A stretch of DNA of 64,000 nucleotides, from positions 943,501 through 1,007,500 of the forward strand of contig JBBBDQ010000332.1 of NCBI GenBank assembly GCA_037127315.1, read 5' to 3'. Source of the stretch: Ascarosepion bandense (Eukaryota; Mollusca; Cephalopoda; Sepiida; Sepiidae). The notes under the pieces were generated by a model, which saw nothing but the letters and a program-made list of their open reading frames with translations, was not told the DNA's origin and ran no database searches. Below, in pieces: positions 10,904-22,069 of this stretch (within the stretch, counting starts at the first letter, position 1; the number at the start of each line of letters is the position of its first letter). The position numbers and the translations under genes are program-made.

Positions 10904-10990
10904 CATCTGAATATAATTAAAAAATCTATATGTATATACATATATATATGAATATAATTAAAAAATCTATCTACTATTTAAGCGTATAAG
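10700..10990. repeat. (TA)n-centred inverted repeat
   Basis: The segment ACTTAAATAGTAGATAGATT...AATTATATTCAGATGA at about 10823-10862 is followed by a long TA run and then by its inverted copy beginning TCATCTGAATATAATT at about 10903. A further partial copy runs to ACTATTTAAGCGTATAAG near 10990. A partial direct copy of the left arm lies at about 10748-10800. The locus could form a long hairpin or cruciform. Confidence 0.8.
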
Positions 10991-11225
10991 CAAAAAAAAA
11001 TATTTACAATAGGATAAGTACGAAAATATATATTTACCATAATATGAAGATAAGTAAAAAAATATATATTTACCAAATGAAGATAAGTAAAAAAATATAT
11101 ATATATTTACCATCTGAAGATAAGTAAAAAATATATATTTACCATATGAAGATAAGTAAAAAAAATATATTTACCATATAAAGGTAAGTAAAAAAATGTA
11201 TTTGCTATATGAAGATAATTTAAAC
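10991..11225. repeat. ~38-bp AT-rich minisatellite
   Basis: Five or six imperfect units of AAAAATATATATTTACCAT..GAAGATAAGTA. No coding content. Confidence 0.8.
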
Positions 11226-11315
11226 AAACAACAGAGATTTGCAAGAGGATGAACAAACACAAAGAAATAGCAAATCCGATCAACATTATCGGAGTGAGAA
11301 CGAACAAAGGTTCCA

Positions 11316-11316
<1 letters not shown>

Positions 11317-11352
<36 letters not shown>

Positions 11353-11355
11353 GTT
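11317..11355. repeat. (ATT)n microsatellite
   Basis: About a dozen ATT units. The poly-Ile/Leu/Asn reading frames across 11107-11446 arise from it. Confidence 0.9.
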
Positions 11356-11461
11356 GTTGCACTGCAAATTAAACTTAAATTGCTTCATTTTTTTTCTTGC
11401 TCAGACAAAAATTGTGCTGCGATGTGTCGCTTTTGCTGTGATATAAAATCTATTAGGATGG

Positions 11462-11516
<55 letters not shown>
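11462..11516. repeat. (TA)n microsatellite
   Basis: About 27 uninterrupted TA units. Confidence 0.95.
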
Positions 11517-11520
<4 letters not shown>

Positions 11521-11615
11521 TATATTGTTCATTCAGTAATGAATTTGAATACTCTCAGCTACTGGCGTGTTTTTACATTGCAACTAACACGCTAAAGTTC
11601 GCCTTCTTTCACCGA

Positions 11616-11745
11616 GCGCCCATGGCTCAGAGGTATAACCGTCGACTGAGGATAATTCGGTCGGATTTCAATCCTGGCTAGAAGCAATCGGATGTCTAAT
11701 CGTACTGATGAGCTGCGAAACAGATCCGTCTGCGGAGAACTATAC
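11616..11745 (+). mobile_element. tRNA-headed hammerhead element, copy A (stem II deleted)
   Basis: A tRNA-like head has an A box (TGGCTCAGAGGT, 11623-11634) and a B box (GGATTTCAATCC, 11663-11674) about 40 bp apart, suitable for pol III. After a short linker (AGAAGCAATCGG) comes the hammerhead segment: CTGATGA at 11705-11711 and GAAA at 11717-11720. Only GCTGC remains of stem II, because a loop-side segment present in the other copies (GTGATACA) is missing. Stem III has a mismatch and the would-be cleavage base is C11730. This copy shows the full head-plus-ribozyme layout but is probably catalytically dead. Confidence 0.75.
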
Positions 11746-12031
11746 ATATGCTTTCAAATATATAGTGGAAATACTATATATAATAATTTTATATATCCCG
11801 AACAATTTTATCAAAATCTAAAACTTTTTTTCTAATTTCTCATATGTAGAGCCAATTCTATTTTTAATTATATATGTAATTCGATAATTTAGGTGTGTAT
11901 ATTGCCATTAAAACTATTTATCTACTGAAAGTTATTGACTCACTGCAAAAGTCACTATAGAAATTACATCAGTTTAAAACATAATATAAATTAACGTATC
12001 TAGATCTTAAAAATGGCATATGCAATTTTTA

Positions 12032-12325
12032 TGTGCGTTGTGGTGCGTTGGATATTGGCTCGGAACGAGAAATCGGGGAACCGATTTCGAATTCCAGTTG
12101 AATTCATTGCATTCGCTTGTACGCAATCACCCTTGGGAAAGGTATTAATCTGTCTATTCCCTCTAGTTATGGGCTAATTAACAGGACAGATTGGGTTCTA
12201 TAGCCTTGGCCGGCAACCAGTCTACCGCAGAAAGCAATGGCAATCTACTGCGGGATAATCTTCTGCCCAGTCAGTCATGTCTCTTTCGAGACATGATCAC
12301 GTATGGCACTTAACTGACTGGCTTA
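12032..12325 (+). mobile_element. tRNA-derived SINE, near full length
   Basis: The head is GTGCGTTGTGGTGCGTTGG (A-box side) and CGATTTCGAATTCC (B box). The complete common body follows, ending TGGCACTTAACTGACTGG. A short deletion removes the GCCCAAGCGTGTATC segment before ATCACGTATGG. Confidence 0.88.
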
Positions 12326-12402
12326 CTAGTGACCAGACACATAAACTAAATATCTGATATAGTGACTCCAGCTTTAAACATTATACTTCAATCCATTCTT
12401 TA

Positions 12403-12441
<39 letters not shown>

Positions 12442-12462
12442 GGCACACAGACAGACATACCC

Positions 12463-12506
<44 letters not shown>
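12403..12506. repeat. (CA)n followed by (TA)n
   Basis: A CA run, an interrupted CACACAG/GACAGACA stretch, then a TA run. Confidence 0.95.
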
Positions 12507-12509
<3 letters not shown>

Positions 12510-13002
12510 CGTAAATTTTTAAATATACATATTAGGAGGGTGTATAGTATTATTTAGGTGTTAATTAAATAGTGCTCAATGTATGAACAGATCTATTATA
12601 TATATATATTAATAAATTTACATATTATTCTACATTTATTCTATGATTGGGAGTTTCATGCATTATGCAATCAATCATCAGGTGCATATTTCAAACTTAG
12701 AGTTTAACAAATTTGTATTTGAGTTCACTCGATATTCATGCGAATTAAATCTTATGAGTTTGAGTTTATGCTTTTTTAATAACAAGATTAAAAATTTAAA
12801 TATTTTCCAGTTACATGTAGATAAAAATAAATAAATTTAAATTTAAAATATAAATACAGAAATAAAAAATTGCAGGGTAAAGAAATCAAAGAGGCGCCAA
12901 TCATGAGTCTTAAAATTTTAAATATTACATGTACATAAAAAATGTAGAGAAAATGAAAATTTTTAAATTCTAAATAAAAATAAGATAAAATAAAATAAAA
13001 TA

Positions 13003-13051
<49 letters not shown>

Positions 13052-13590
13052 CAGGTAAATCTTTCATGGAGACTGATTTTGAAAAAAGGCACTTGTTCTA
13101 ATATTCGGTGTTCATTCTATTTCTTTGCCTCACAGGCAAATGTTATTGGAATTCCTCGAACATTTTGTTTAATACTTTTTGTATCTAATTATATTTTAAA
13201 TTGACCCTATGAATTCCCGATAAATTCATTACTGTATACCAGATATGAGTAAAAGAAATTTAAGTATGGAAGCATTTTAGTGTTTGAAATCCTGGGAACA
13301 TTTGAATTTTATTTTTTTATAAAAAAATAATCCTATAGACCTTAGTAAACATTCAATTTTTAAATAAACATATTGTTATTCTTGATAGATTTTACAATTG
13401 TTTTTTTTTGAGCGTCTGACTTTATTACACTTTCTGAAATTAATAAACATTTCACACAGTATTTTTATGACAAGACATTCCAGTAAATATAAGCAAAATT
13501 CGAATCAAATTATTTTTATGTACATTATAATTTTTACATGTTTTTTTTTTCTTCGATAATTATTATCAACACCTCAAGAAATTAATTGCT
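12507..13590. other. AT-rich stretch with one (TA)n run
   Basis: It holds a TA array at about 13009-13049 and many A/T homopolymer runs. The 63-codon frame at 12643-12834 has no recognisable domain. Nothing else is supported. Confidence 0.5.
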
Positions 13591-13591
13591 A

Positions 13592-13771
13592 TGTTTGCCG
13601 GCACATAAGACGCACTCCTGTTTTAAAATATTCAAAACGTTACCCTTTCTTTAGGCCTCTGATGCTCTGGGTAGAAAGTCAAGCATCAATGACTCGGCCC
13701 CGACGATTTCCGTTAAGAAGACAACACTCATTTGTACTGATAAACATGTGCGTCTTATACAGCGGCAAACT
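13592..13771. mobile_element. ~180-bp MITE with TIRs
   Basis: The left end GTTTGCCGGCACATAAGACG and the right end (reverse complement GTTTGCCGCTGTATAAGACG) are inverted repeats of about 24 bp, both continuing into CAC. The interior has no open frame, as expected of a non-autonomous DNA transposon. The ATAAGACGCAC type of end is common in animal MITEs, but I cannot assign a superfamily. Confidence 0.65.
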
Positions 13772-14309
13772 AGATCACAAAATGATATTCAAAGCACATT
13801 AAAACAATACAAATAAGTAGGAGAATCTGGCTTGCCTGATGATCCGTTTTTTCTTGATTGGTTGGAAGTTGCATCAACTGAACAACAAAAAAAATAGAAG
13901 CCATGATATCTGCGATCTTTCAAGTGTATATAAATGGTTGATGCAAAAAATTCCTAACACTATATAATTCGTAAAAAATAATTTTATCATTTTATAAATA
14001 TATACATTTAATCAGTGCTATATTACTTTAGATTGCATAGTTTGAATGAATTTTTTTGTATTTTGCAGAAAAAGCGAATTTTACTTTTTGGAGGAGTATC
14101 AAGAAAATAAAAAATAAAAAGGAAATAAAGCGTTTAATAAGTTTAAATTTTCTTTTTAATAAGGGATGAAGCACAGACACGATTTGACAACAGAGAACAA
14201 CAAACTTGGACAAAACTTTAAAAAAAACACCAGACAAATAAGGAATACTTCTCTATTCTTGCAGGGTATTTCATCATCGACTTTTAGTTGATCTAAATTG
14301 AGTACTTTT

Positions 14310-14762
14310 TTAATCATTTCACCTTAAGCAAGGTAATTTTACTGCTACTGTTGCGCAAGAGGATTCCATAGGGGGAAAGTGATGAGAAAGAGGGTTAGAT
14401 TATAGGGGGTGTCAGAAGGAGGATGAGAATACTGGTGTGATTTGGGTGGAGTGGATGCAGAAAAGAGCTTTACAGAAAGGATGCGAGTTAGTGAGATAGG
14501 AGATGATTTTTGACCTTGCATATAAATTCTTGGATATTGTAGCTGTCGGAGAAGCAAGTATACGGAAGGAAATTCCACAGGTGGGAAGCGCGAGAAAAGA
14601 AGCTATTAGAGTAGAAATTGCGATCACATTTTATCGGTTTCACAGTAAAAGGGTGGGGCCTAGTTGCTAACCTTGTGGCTCGAGTAAATTCATACATAGG
14701 GGGTACTAGTGAGCTAAGTTTATTGGAGCAGAAGCCGTGGAAGTATTTGTAGAGTATTGTGC
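14310..14762 (-). pseudogene. CR1/Jockey-like LINE 3' fragment
   Basis: Minus-strand frames read EFTRATRLATRPHPFTVKP, CDRNFYSNSFFSRASHLWNF, SYNIQEFICKVKNHLLSH and then the 3' UTR. The terminus (minus) is a degraded CTTGCTTAAGGTGAAATGAT. The peptide order matches 3563-4210 and 61375-62045. Frame changes at about 14580 and 14630 disable it. Confidence 0.8.
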
Positions 14763-15082
14763 AGTCATCAAAAAAACTTTAACAATGATTAGGCAGCCTT
14801 TCTTGAGATGAATGATTTTCCACCCTACAACCTCTTTCCCATTAGACAAAACGTTACTCGCTACTATATCGCTATTTTCGTGGCTAATGTTCAGACGTGC
14901 TATAATTATTAGTTCCACCTGTTCAGACTTTCATAGTTAGGACTCGCCATGTCAGGAACAGAGCATTAACTTCATTCCCTTCATATTCAATTGGTAGAAA
15001 GGAATTTTCATTTAGACAGCTTATTCACTGTTACTTTGTAGAATAAATTCCCGAGCAGATACTTCCCGGACACTACAACCAA

Positions 15083-15676
15083 AATCTTGGAATTATTTCG
15101 AACTTTTGTTCTCATCTTGGTTGATATAGGAGTTATAATAGACACAACGTTTCGACCAAGTACACTCTGGTCATCACCAGATGTCCATAGGTTGACATGT
15201 GGAATATTGCGAAATATCCTGTGAAATCAATTATTGTTCTTTTATGTTTTGAAATTGGTTCTCTCACTACCAAGTTTGGTACTCTCACTACCAAGTCCAA
15301 GGATCGAACTCATAACCACTAGTTGTTGCTATACATGTATAACCAACTACTATATCCACTACGCCACCGAAAGGACTTTAGTGCTGTATTTTTGGAGGCT
15401 TTATATTCAGTGTCAGATGAATTTTGGCAACTGGATTATGTTAGTGGGTTCGTGACACTTGTCATAATTTGTATTTAGACTTGGTAGTGATAAAACCAAA
15501 TTCCAAACATGAAAGAATAAAAATTGATTTCACAGGATAGTTCGCTATAATCAACGGGATATTCCACATCAGCCAATCTATGGATGATGACCAGAGGGTA
15601 CTTGGTCGAAACGTTTTGTCTATTATAACACCTATATCAATCAAGGTGAGAAAAAATTCGAAATAATTCCAAGATT
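15083..15676. repeat. Inverted repeat (two ~200-bp arms) with tRNA-like spacer
   Basis: The left arm (15083-15300: AATCTTGGAATTATTTCGAA, TAATAGACACAACGTTTCGA, GAAATATCCTGTGAAATCA) is repeated in inverted orientation at about 15473-15676. The spacer holds a minus-strand tRNA-like sequence, GTGGCGTAGTGGATATAG to GAGTTCGATCC, at about 15300-15370. The CGAAACGTT-containing arm resembles the terminal motif of Penelope-like retroelements, which often sit in inverted pairs. That family link is an inference. Confidence 0.75.
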
Positions 15677-15928
15677 ATTGAAAATTACTCATCTCAGAAA
15701 TAAATACAGTCAGAATCTCTTCAATACAGTTTTAGTGAAACGTTATTTTGAGTGATTCTTGAACCTTGTATTGGTTGAACAGTAGAGTTAACAAGGTAGA
15801 AATAAACTTTAATTATATATTTTCAGCAGCTTTGGAACGCAACAAAAACATGTTTTTTGTTATTTAGAAATCTTTAACGTTATTTGAAAGAAAATTTTTA
15901 AATAAATTTTTATACAATATTCACATAA

Positions 15929-16870
15929 TTCGGGCTATTGTCCTCATCGTTGCTGCCATTTGTACGACATTTCGGCCGTTGTACACTACGACCTTCTAGA
16001 GGAAACCATTAACATAAAAAATACTAGAAAAAACAATTGAAGTAAAAATTGTTATATGAACTCTGGTAAAATAAAAGGTTATAGGAGATTAGATTTATTA
16101 AGTCCCAAAAATCCGGTTGTTCTTGTCCTTAAGGACACATGGCCGAGTGGATATTTCCTGCGATTTGACCCAAAGAGTTGTGAATTCAATACTAGGCTAC
16201 AGCAGTGATGAAAAAATAACTTGCAGGGTTAGAGAGAGATAACTCATGACTTCCAAAAGAGGCAAAACTACACAAGGAATGGAGTTCATATAACCCAGTG
16301 ATTGTAATAAAGTGCTCGGTTCGAAATTCCTAGAACAAGAAGAAATGTCATATAAACTACCTCATCTCATAAATATAGAAAATACCAAATTTCTATACGT
16401 TAATGATAGGCGAAAATCGTCAATTGCTTGCATTCAAAAAGAACAAATAGTAACATTACACTGAGAGGGATACTCAAAGCGTGAAATATCCACTATTTAC
16501 ATTGTTCGAACTATTGTCCTCACATTTATTGCCATTATTACGACGTCTCAGCCATTATACGCACCGGCCTTCTTCAGGTGCTATGAATTTCGAACCGAAC
16601 TCTTATTACGATCACTAGGGTATATCGTTCTCATTTTATGTGCGATGCCATTTATGGTCGCACATTTAGTTATCTCAATTTAACTTAACTCTCTCAATTA
16701 TTTGTTTACCACAGTTGTAGCCTGGTATTGAACTCACAACTCAAGTCACTAGTACTAACCAACGTCTATATCTACTGCGTCATGTCTCCTTCAAGGCGAG
16801 AGCGTACAACGGCCGAAATGTCGTAATAATACCAATAAAGATGAGAACAATAGTCCGAACAATGTAAATA
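15929..16870. repeat. Related repeat cluster: ATTTCGGCCGTTG arms and tRNA-like heads
   Basis: An arm with GACATTTCGGCCGTTGTAC lies at 15929-16003, a related arm at 16500-16580, and an inverted one at about 16795-16868 (ACGGCCGAAATGTCGTAAT). A plus-strand tRNA-like unit (CATGGCCGAGTGGATATTTC to GTGAATTCAATACTAGG) lies at 16142-16200. A minus-strand one (GACGCAGTAGATATAGACG to GAGTTCAATACCAGG) lies between the second and third arms at about 16722-16785. This is the same layout as 15083-15676. Confidence 0.65.
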
Positions 16871-17339
16871 GTGTAAATACTAACTCATCTCAGAAGTATA
16901 GACGCGTGAAATATCTGTCCAAAGGAGTTGCTGTGAGCCTGCAGTTCACAACGCTATCGCTGTATATCAAGCTGGTGGTTTTTATTCTGACCGAAAGAAA
17001 AGTGAGCGTCCTTGAAATTCAATACCTAAAAAGAAAAAAAACTTGGTCGCATCTTTAAGCCCGTTGTTTTCACAATTTCCAAGTCTATTTAAATCAAATA
17101 AATCAAGTTTCTCTGCTTCTCAGAGGTACATATGCGTTTTGTAGGACTGTTTCTCGCAATTTGATCAATGAATTTACAACCTTCAAACCTTGCCCGTGAA
17201 AAAAAATACTATCACAGAATTGTCAGACATTCGCCAAGAAGAATGGACACTGAACAGAAAAACAATGAGAAAAGATTATGCTCTCTGATGAATTCACACA
17301 GTAACTGTTTTTGTGCGTCGTTTTTATGGCATAAGACCT

Positions 17340-18150
17340 CCAAAAAAGAGATACACAAAATTCTAGGGTCCTCAAAATATTCTCGCTGTACAAGTTGAAC
17401 AGATCCGGTGAAAAGACACATCCTTGTCTTACACCTTTTTTTTATCTTTGTATATCTGCTGAATTCGTTACCTCTCCGTATACAAGCGATTTGTTGCCAG
17501 TAAAGATTCTTAATTACTCTTAAGTCTTTCCCAAATATGTCAAGGCTGCCGAGCATCTCAATCAATTCTTTGTGGTGTATTTTGTCAAACGCCTTCGCAT
17601 AATCAATAAAGCCCAGGTATAAGTCCTTCTTCATTTGTATTGCCTTTTCAGAGAGCATCCTAATCATAGATATGGCATTATTTGTTCCAGTGTCTTTGAC
17701 GAAACAGCACTGTTCTTGTCCTCTGGTCTGATTCTGCTTCTCGTTCTATTCATCAGGATTCGGACGATCAGTTTTGTTATATGGCTCATTAAACTGATGG
17801 TTCTGTGGAGTTCGCACTCGTTTGCTCCTGGCTTCTTAGACAGTGCTATGAAGATCGACTTGCTGAGGTCATCTGGTATTACACCACTATTATAAAATTC
17901 ATTTATTATTTCTGTAATTTTCTTTATACCAAATTCTTCCAGGGCTATCAGCAGCTCTATGACTATGCCATCTAGTCCAGCTGCTTTGTTTCTATTCAGT
18001 TTGGCTATTGCAGATTCCACTTCGCACTTTAATATTTCCGGTCAGTCCTCATCTTTGCGTATTATCGGTTGCTCTCTCTTGTGGAAAAGATCTTTTATAT
18101 ATTCTTCCCATTCTTACTACGTGGTTTCTAAATCAACGGTTTTTTTTTTT
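17340..18150 (-). pseudogene. RTE-like LINE reverse transcriptase fragment
   Basis: On the minus strand, the N-terminal linker reads EWEEYIKDLFHKREQP-like, then AIAKLNRNKAAGLDGI (RT fingers), NEFYNSGVIPDDLSKSIFI, RTISLMSHITKLIVRILMNR. Next, in another frame, come KDLYLGFIDYAKAFDKIHHK, which holds the first catalytic Asp (FIDYAKAFD), then [21 protein letters not shown] frameshift then hits the expected VRQGC segment. The YADD box with the other catalytic residues is not present: the match fades near 17340. This covers the first half of an RT domain, upstream of what the other RTE fragments in the window carry. Confidence 0.88.
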
Positions 18151-18259
18151 GGTTTTTTTTTTGTTTTTTTTTAACAGACTGCCTTCCCTAGAGTTAACCA
18201 TTATTTTCTCTGCAAGGTATCGGAGATTTGAAATCAGTGTTTTTTCCTCTTAGATAAAC

Positions 18260-18940
18260 TAACGAGTTCAATCTACCCGATTTAAGATTATGGTATTACA
18301 AATTGATTTTCTATTTAAATACCGACCACGTTCGACGTTGGTTCACTTCGGTGATGGAATAAAAACTGGTGATTTCAACGCGATATGACCTCCAGAATAG
18401 ACGGTGTTTGATGAGTGTCCACCGGTGTCAGTTCTTTGTGAAGAGGTCGATTTGAAATGGGTGTACTGCGGGATCTTTGCCGCTGTGTTCGGGGAGAAGG
18501 TAATTGCTGTAATAGATTTCATATAGGATATATTAAACTACATTTTGAAGTTTGGAGAGGAAATATGTTAAGTCCTTTCAGAGGGTAAGTTATTATGATT
18601 CTCCACGACTTTTTCTTTTGTTGCTCTAAGCAATTTTTTCTACCACCCCTCTTTTGTCCTTGTTTTGAGTAAGACTTAGCAACCGATAAGTCCACTGCGC
18701 CAGGTATACGATGAAGCCAGTGGTAAATTGAATTTGTTTAGTTCTGTCTCCATCAGGTTCTTTGTTTAGCACTGCTCCCTTTGGCAGGCCGAAGTCTTCA
18801 CTATCAGAACTAACGATTGGCGTTACCTAGTGCAGTTAGGACTCTAATGAGGTGTATTTGGTTTGATTAATGCCTCCATTTTGGCTTTCATTTTGATCAG
18901 GTGCTAGTCAAAGCGAGGAGTGTCGCTGTTGGAGCGCAAC
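18260..18940. other. No recognisable gene or repeat
   Basis: Mixed-composition DNA with no frame, box pair or tandem structure that I can name. Confidence 0.4.
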
Positions 18941-18949
18941 AACAGTCTT

Positions 18950-19300
18950 TGTACTATAATTCAAAGCAGACAACGATGAGAAGGGAAAGTTAAAGTCTCA
19001 TATGATGGTAGCTACGACTAGACGGTCAAAGATTCCGCAATAAAGACTGCATCAAGCGGAACATGAAAGCGATTCAAATTGATGTAGCTGGTTGCGGACC
19101 GCGCTATATGGCACCGAACGCTTCTTACTGGAATAGAAACAACCAAAGAATCGATGCTGCTCTGTTACTAGGGATTATCGGCTCGGAGGCAAAGGCCTAG
19201 ATGCATCTCCTCGCTGTATTGAAGGACGACTGATAGATTCTCATAAGCTCATATGTGTTCAGCATATTTATACATGATGTTGCCTCATGCAACAAAGCAA
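18950..19300 (+). pseudogene. Possible fossil LINE C-terminal region
   Basis: Frames contain KDCIKRNMKAIQIDVAG, then MAPNASYWN-like and GSEAKA-like peptides. This order resembles a C-terminal segment seen in some non-LTR polyproteins (KD.LK.NLK...ID followed by A.DR..W). The region is riddled with stops and frame changes, and the match is weak. Confidence 0.35.
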
Positions 19301-19489
19301 AGAAGTTGAAATATTATCTTTAAATGTTATGGTCATTCTGTTCGAACGGTTTGTGGGACTTGTGAGATTAGACGACGGATAAGGTTGCAGACAAACGGCC
19401 AGTCTAATATTTCAGCAGAAAATTCTTAATCTCGTAGCCACCTCTACCTAATAGACACAAATACATTCACCTATCGTCCAGTTAACCTT

Positions 19490-19860
19490 CCTCTCCGGTA
19501 TTTTGAACAAGGGTAGACGTTTAACACTTGTTTACTGATTATATTTGGGTTTCCAATTTCCTCTAAAGTTTGTTTCAATACCATAATTTTATCATCTCAG
19601 TCTGAACACTGAAATTTTGTTTATGAATTACTTATTTTCTTAATTTTTATTTTCCTCCTTAGTAGGAATAAATAATTTTGCCTATCTTCCGGATCCACTC
19701 CATTCATTTTTTTTAAATAGGGGTAGAAGTTTATCCCTTGTTACCTGTTAAACATTGAGTTTCCGGTTCCTGTTAAAGGCTTTTTATTCTCTTTGTCTTC
19801 CAAAAGTCTCTTGAGACTTAGTGGTTTTATCGCCGTGCTTAAAGTGAATTGATTAAAAGA
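19490..19860 (+). repeat. Two degenerate LINE 3' UTR ends
   Basis: 19715-19860 follows the family terminus: GGGGTAGAAGTTTATCCCTT, GAGTTTCCGGTTCC, then CTTAGTGGTTTTATCGCCG and a GTGAATTGATTAAA end. 19495-19600 carries an even more decayed version (GGGTAGACGTTTAACACTTG). Confidence 0.55.
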
Positions 19861-21115
19861 AAAATCTCGTTGTATTCAATTGTAATCAAAATACAAAAAA
19901 GTGGCAATACAAAATATCCGTTTATCCTGAAATTGTCTGAAAATAAACTGCTTTTAATAAATTTGATGCATCAAATTGAGCACTACATTTAAATTTTAAA
20001 CTTTAGACTTTTTGGTTTAAAAATGTTTGGCGATCTTAGATTTTTGGCCACGCCTGTAAAACTGGGATATGCGATTGGGGTACTGAGTATGGGCGTAGAA
20101 AATGGTATTAGCGAGCGGAAATCAAAATCCAGGTTTCAATAAAATCCCCTTGGAATAGCGTGAATTCCTCCCTTCTTCTTAAGCAAGGGATTATTAGCTA
20201 GAAAACTTCCTTATCCCTTCTTAGGTAGCAACTAGTACAAGAAAAGGGAAATTCTGAATTAAAAAACGAACTAAAGATCACCTCCACCGTCATACTATCT
20301 TGCCCTACACGCACAAATGCTCCTAAGACTGGAGGGTGTGTGGTGTCCCTGTGAGCATAATGAATTACGGGTCCCATGAAGTCGAAGACTATTGCTTATT
20401 ATTATCATGCAGAAAGTGCAATACTTTTTCAGACGTGGTTTGCAAAGACTATCGGTAACTGTAATTTCAACATAAATAACATTTTGAAAAAAGTTTGAAC
20501 ACGAAAAATTATTAATTAGAGGAATTTACTCTCGGAAGACATAATACACTTTCGGAAGGTTTATTGTGTGAAATATTTGTCTATTCGATGGAATTATCTC
20601 TAGAACGGAGAGGACCATTTCACGATCATGAAAATCGATAATATATTTGTCAGCAGAATGACAACTGTCTTTGCTTTATGTTACAAGTGTGACGCAGTAA
20701 AAAACATATAGTTAGGAGATAAACGTTTTCCAAATGCAGCATAAGTTTTTATAACTCACATCTTGCGACAATCAAGTGTTTTCGACATGCAATGCATCAC
20801 ATGTAATTAGCGGTTCCAGCGAGTAGAATTGTACAAAATAATTTCTTACAAACAGAATAATTCTTTGATAAGGAAATGTACAGTTTACCTGCAAAGTGAT
20901 GTAAAGTCACGAAAAAACTGGCAAAATCCAATGATGGAGAAATAATTCACAATATATAAGTATACGAAATATAGTTAAAAATGCTTGAAAATTTTGCATC
21001 AACCTCACATAAGGTATATATATATATTGTAACAAAGTTGTGGAACTTGTAGGTTTTTTAACCTGCTGTTCATGCGTTTACTTTTATAAAGAGTGCTCAA
21101 TACAAACGTAGAGCG

Positions 21116-21150
<35 letters not shown>
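19861..21150. other. AT-rich DNA without recognised features
   Basis: Apart from short (TA)n runs at about 21014-21027 and 21118-21150, I see no gene or family repeat. Confidence 0.45.
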
Positions 21151-21155
<5 letters not shown>

Positions 21156-21182
21156 ATAAATAAAGAAGAGAAGTAGAAAACT

Positions 21183-21700
21183 ATCTTTTCCCGCCTACAC
21201 GCTTCGTCCCGTGACGGTCTTTATTAAGGCAAAGAGGTAAAATTGATTTTTTTTTAAATAAGGTATCTATAAAGAAATATTTTTGGCTATTATATGAAAA
21301 TATTACAAATTTCAAAAACGTCATAGTTGATAATGTCATGAATCTAGGGCCGGTTTTTTCCCTAATCTCACCTTTCCTAATAGAAACAAGACTTTCCCTG
21401 TACAACATACGCAATAAAAATATTAAAAACATGTAAAAAATGGTTATTGTTCATCTCTTTTTAATATTTCATAACATAACCTTATACTACACATAAAAAT
21501 TCTCTTCAAACATGAACTATGACGTTTTTAAATGTTTAATATTTTCAGTTAATCATATGAATATTTATAAGTGCTTTTCTTTTCTAAGAACCAACAACAT
21601 TAATATTTCTCTATAGATATCTAATTTAAAATAAAATGCATTTCAAATCTTTGCCTTGATAAAGTTCGACACGGGACGAAACGCGTAGGAGAGAAAAAAT
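21183..21700. repeat. Inverted repeat with CGTTTCGTCCCGTG arms
   Basis: The left arm at 21183-21245 (CCTACACGCTTCGTCCCGTG, then TTTATTAAGGCAAAG) recurs inverted at about 21645-21700 (CTTTGCCTTGATAAAG, then CACGGGACGAAACGCGTAGG). The spacer of about 400 bp is AT-rich with no gene. The arms carry a GACGAAACG motif, like the arms at 15.1 and 15.5 kb. Confidence 0.7.
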
Positions 21701-21773
21701 TATTTCTCAATTTATCTTCTTTATTTGTTTTCCATACTGTTCTTTTTCTCAGATTATAACTGAGTATACTTTT

Positions 21774-21775
<2 letters not shown>

Positions 21776-21834
<59 letters not shown>
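21776..21834. repeat. (TA)n microsatellite
   Basis: About 29 TA units. The Tyr/Ile-repeat reading frames on both strands here are translations of it. Confidence 0.95.
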
Positions 21835-21836
<2 letters not shown>

Positions 21837-22069
21837 CCACATTTAAGAAATTGTTTTTCGATATTTTTTCGTTAATTATGTTTGAACAAACAATTTTTAA
21901 TCTTAATGTTTTAGGTCTGAACAAAATAAATACCCATTGTGAAGCAAATTTTAAAATCTTGTATTTTCCGCTCAGAGAAATCATAATTAGAATAGTCAAT
22001 ATTTTACAGCAAATCTATTTCATCATGTTAAAAATGCAGCAACATAAAACAGTCTTGACAAACTACTGA

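Noticed and set aside
15150..15620. TGATGACCAG..CTTGGTCGAAACG, which looks like a hammerhead core followed by a GTC
   Set aside because: The first core base is not C, the GA of the core pairs with TC before GAAA, and no stem I complement exists upstream. Better read as a Penelope-type tail hairpin.
16142..16215. Possible functional tRNA gene (CATGGCCGAGTGG head)
   Set aside because: Acceptor and anticodon stems do not close and the B box is imperfect; it is a tRNA-derived repeat fragment.
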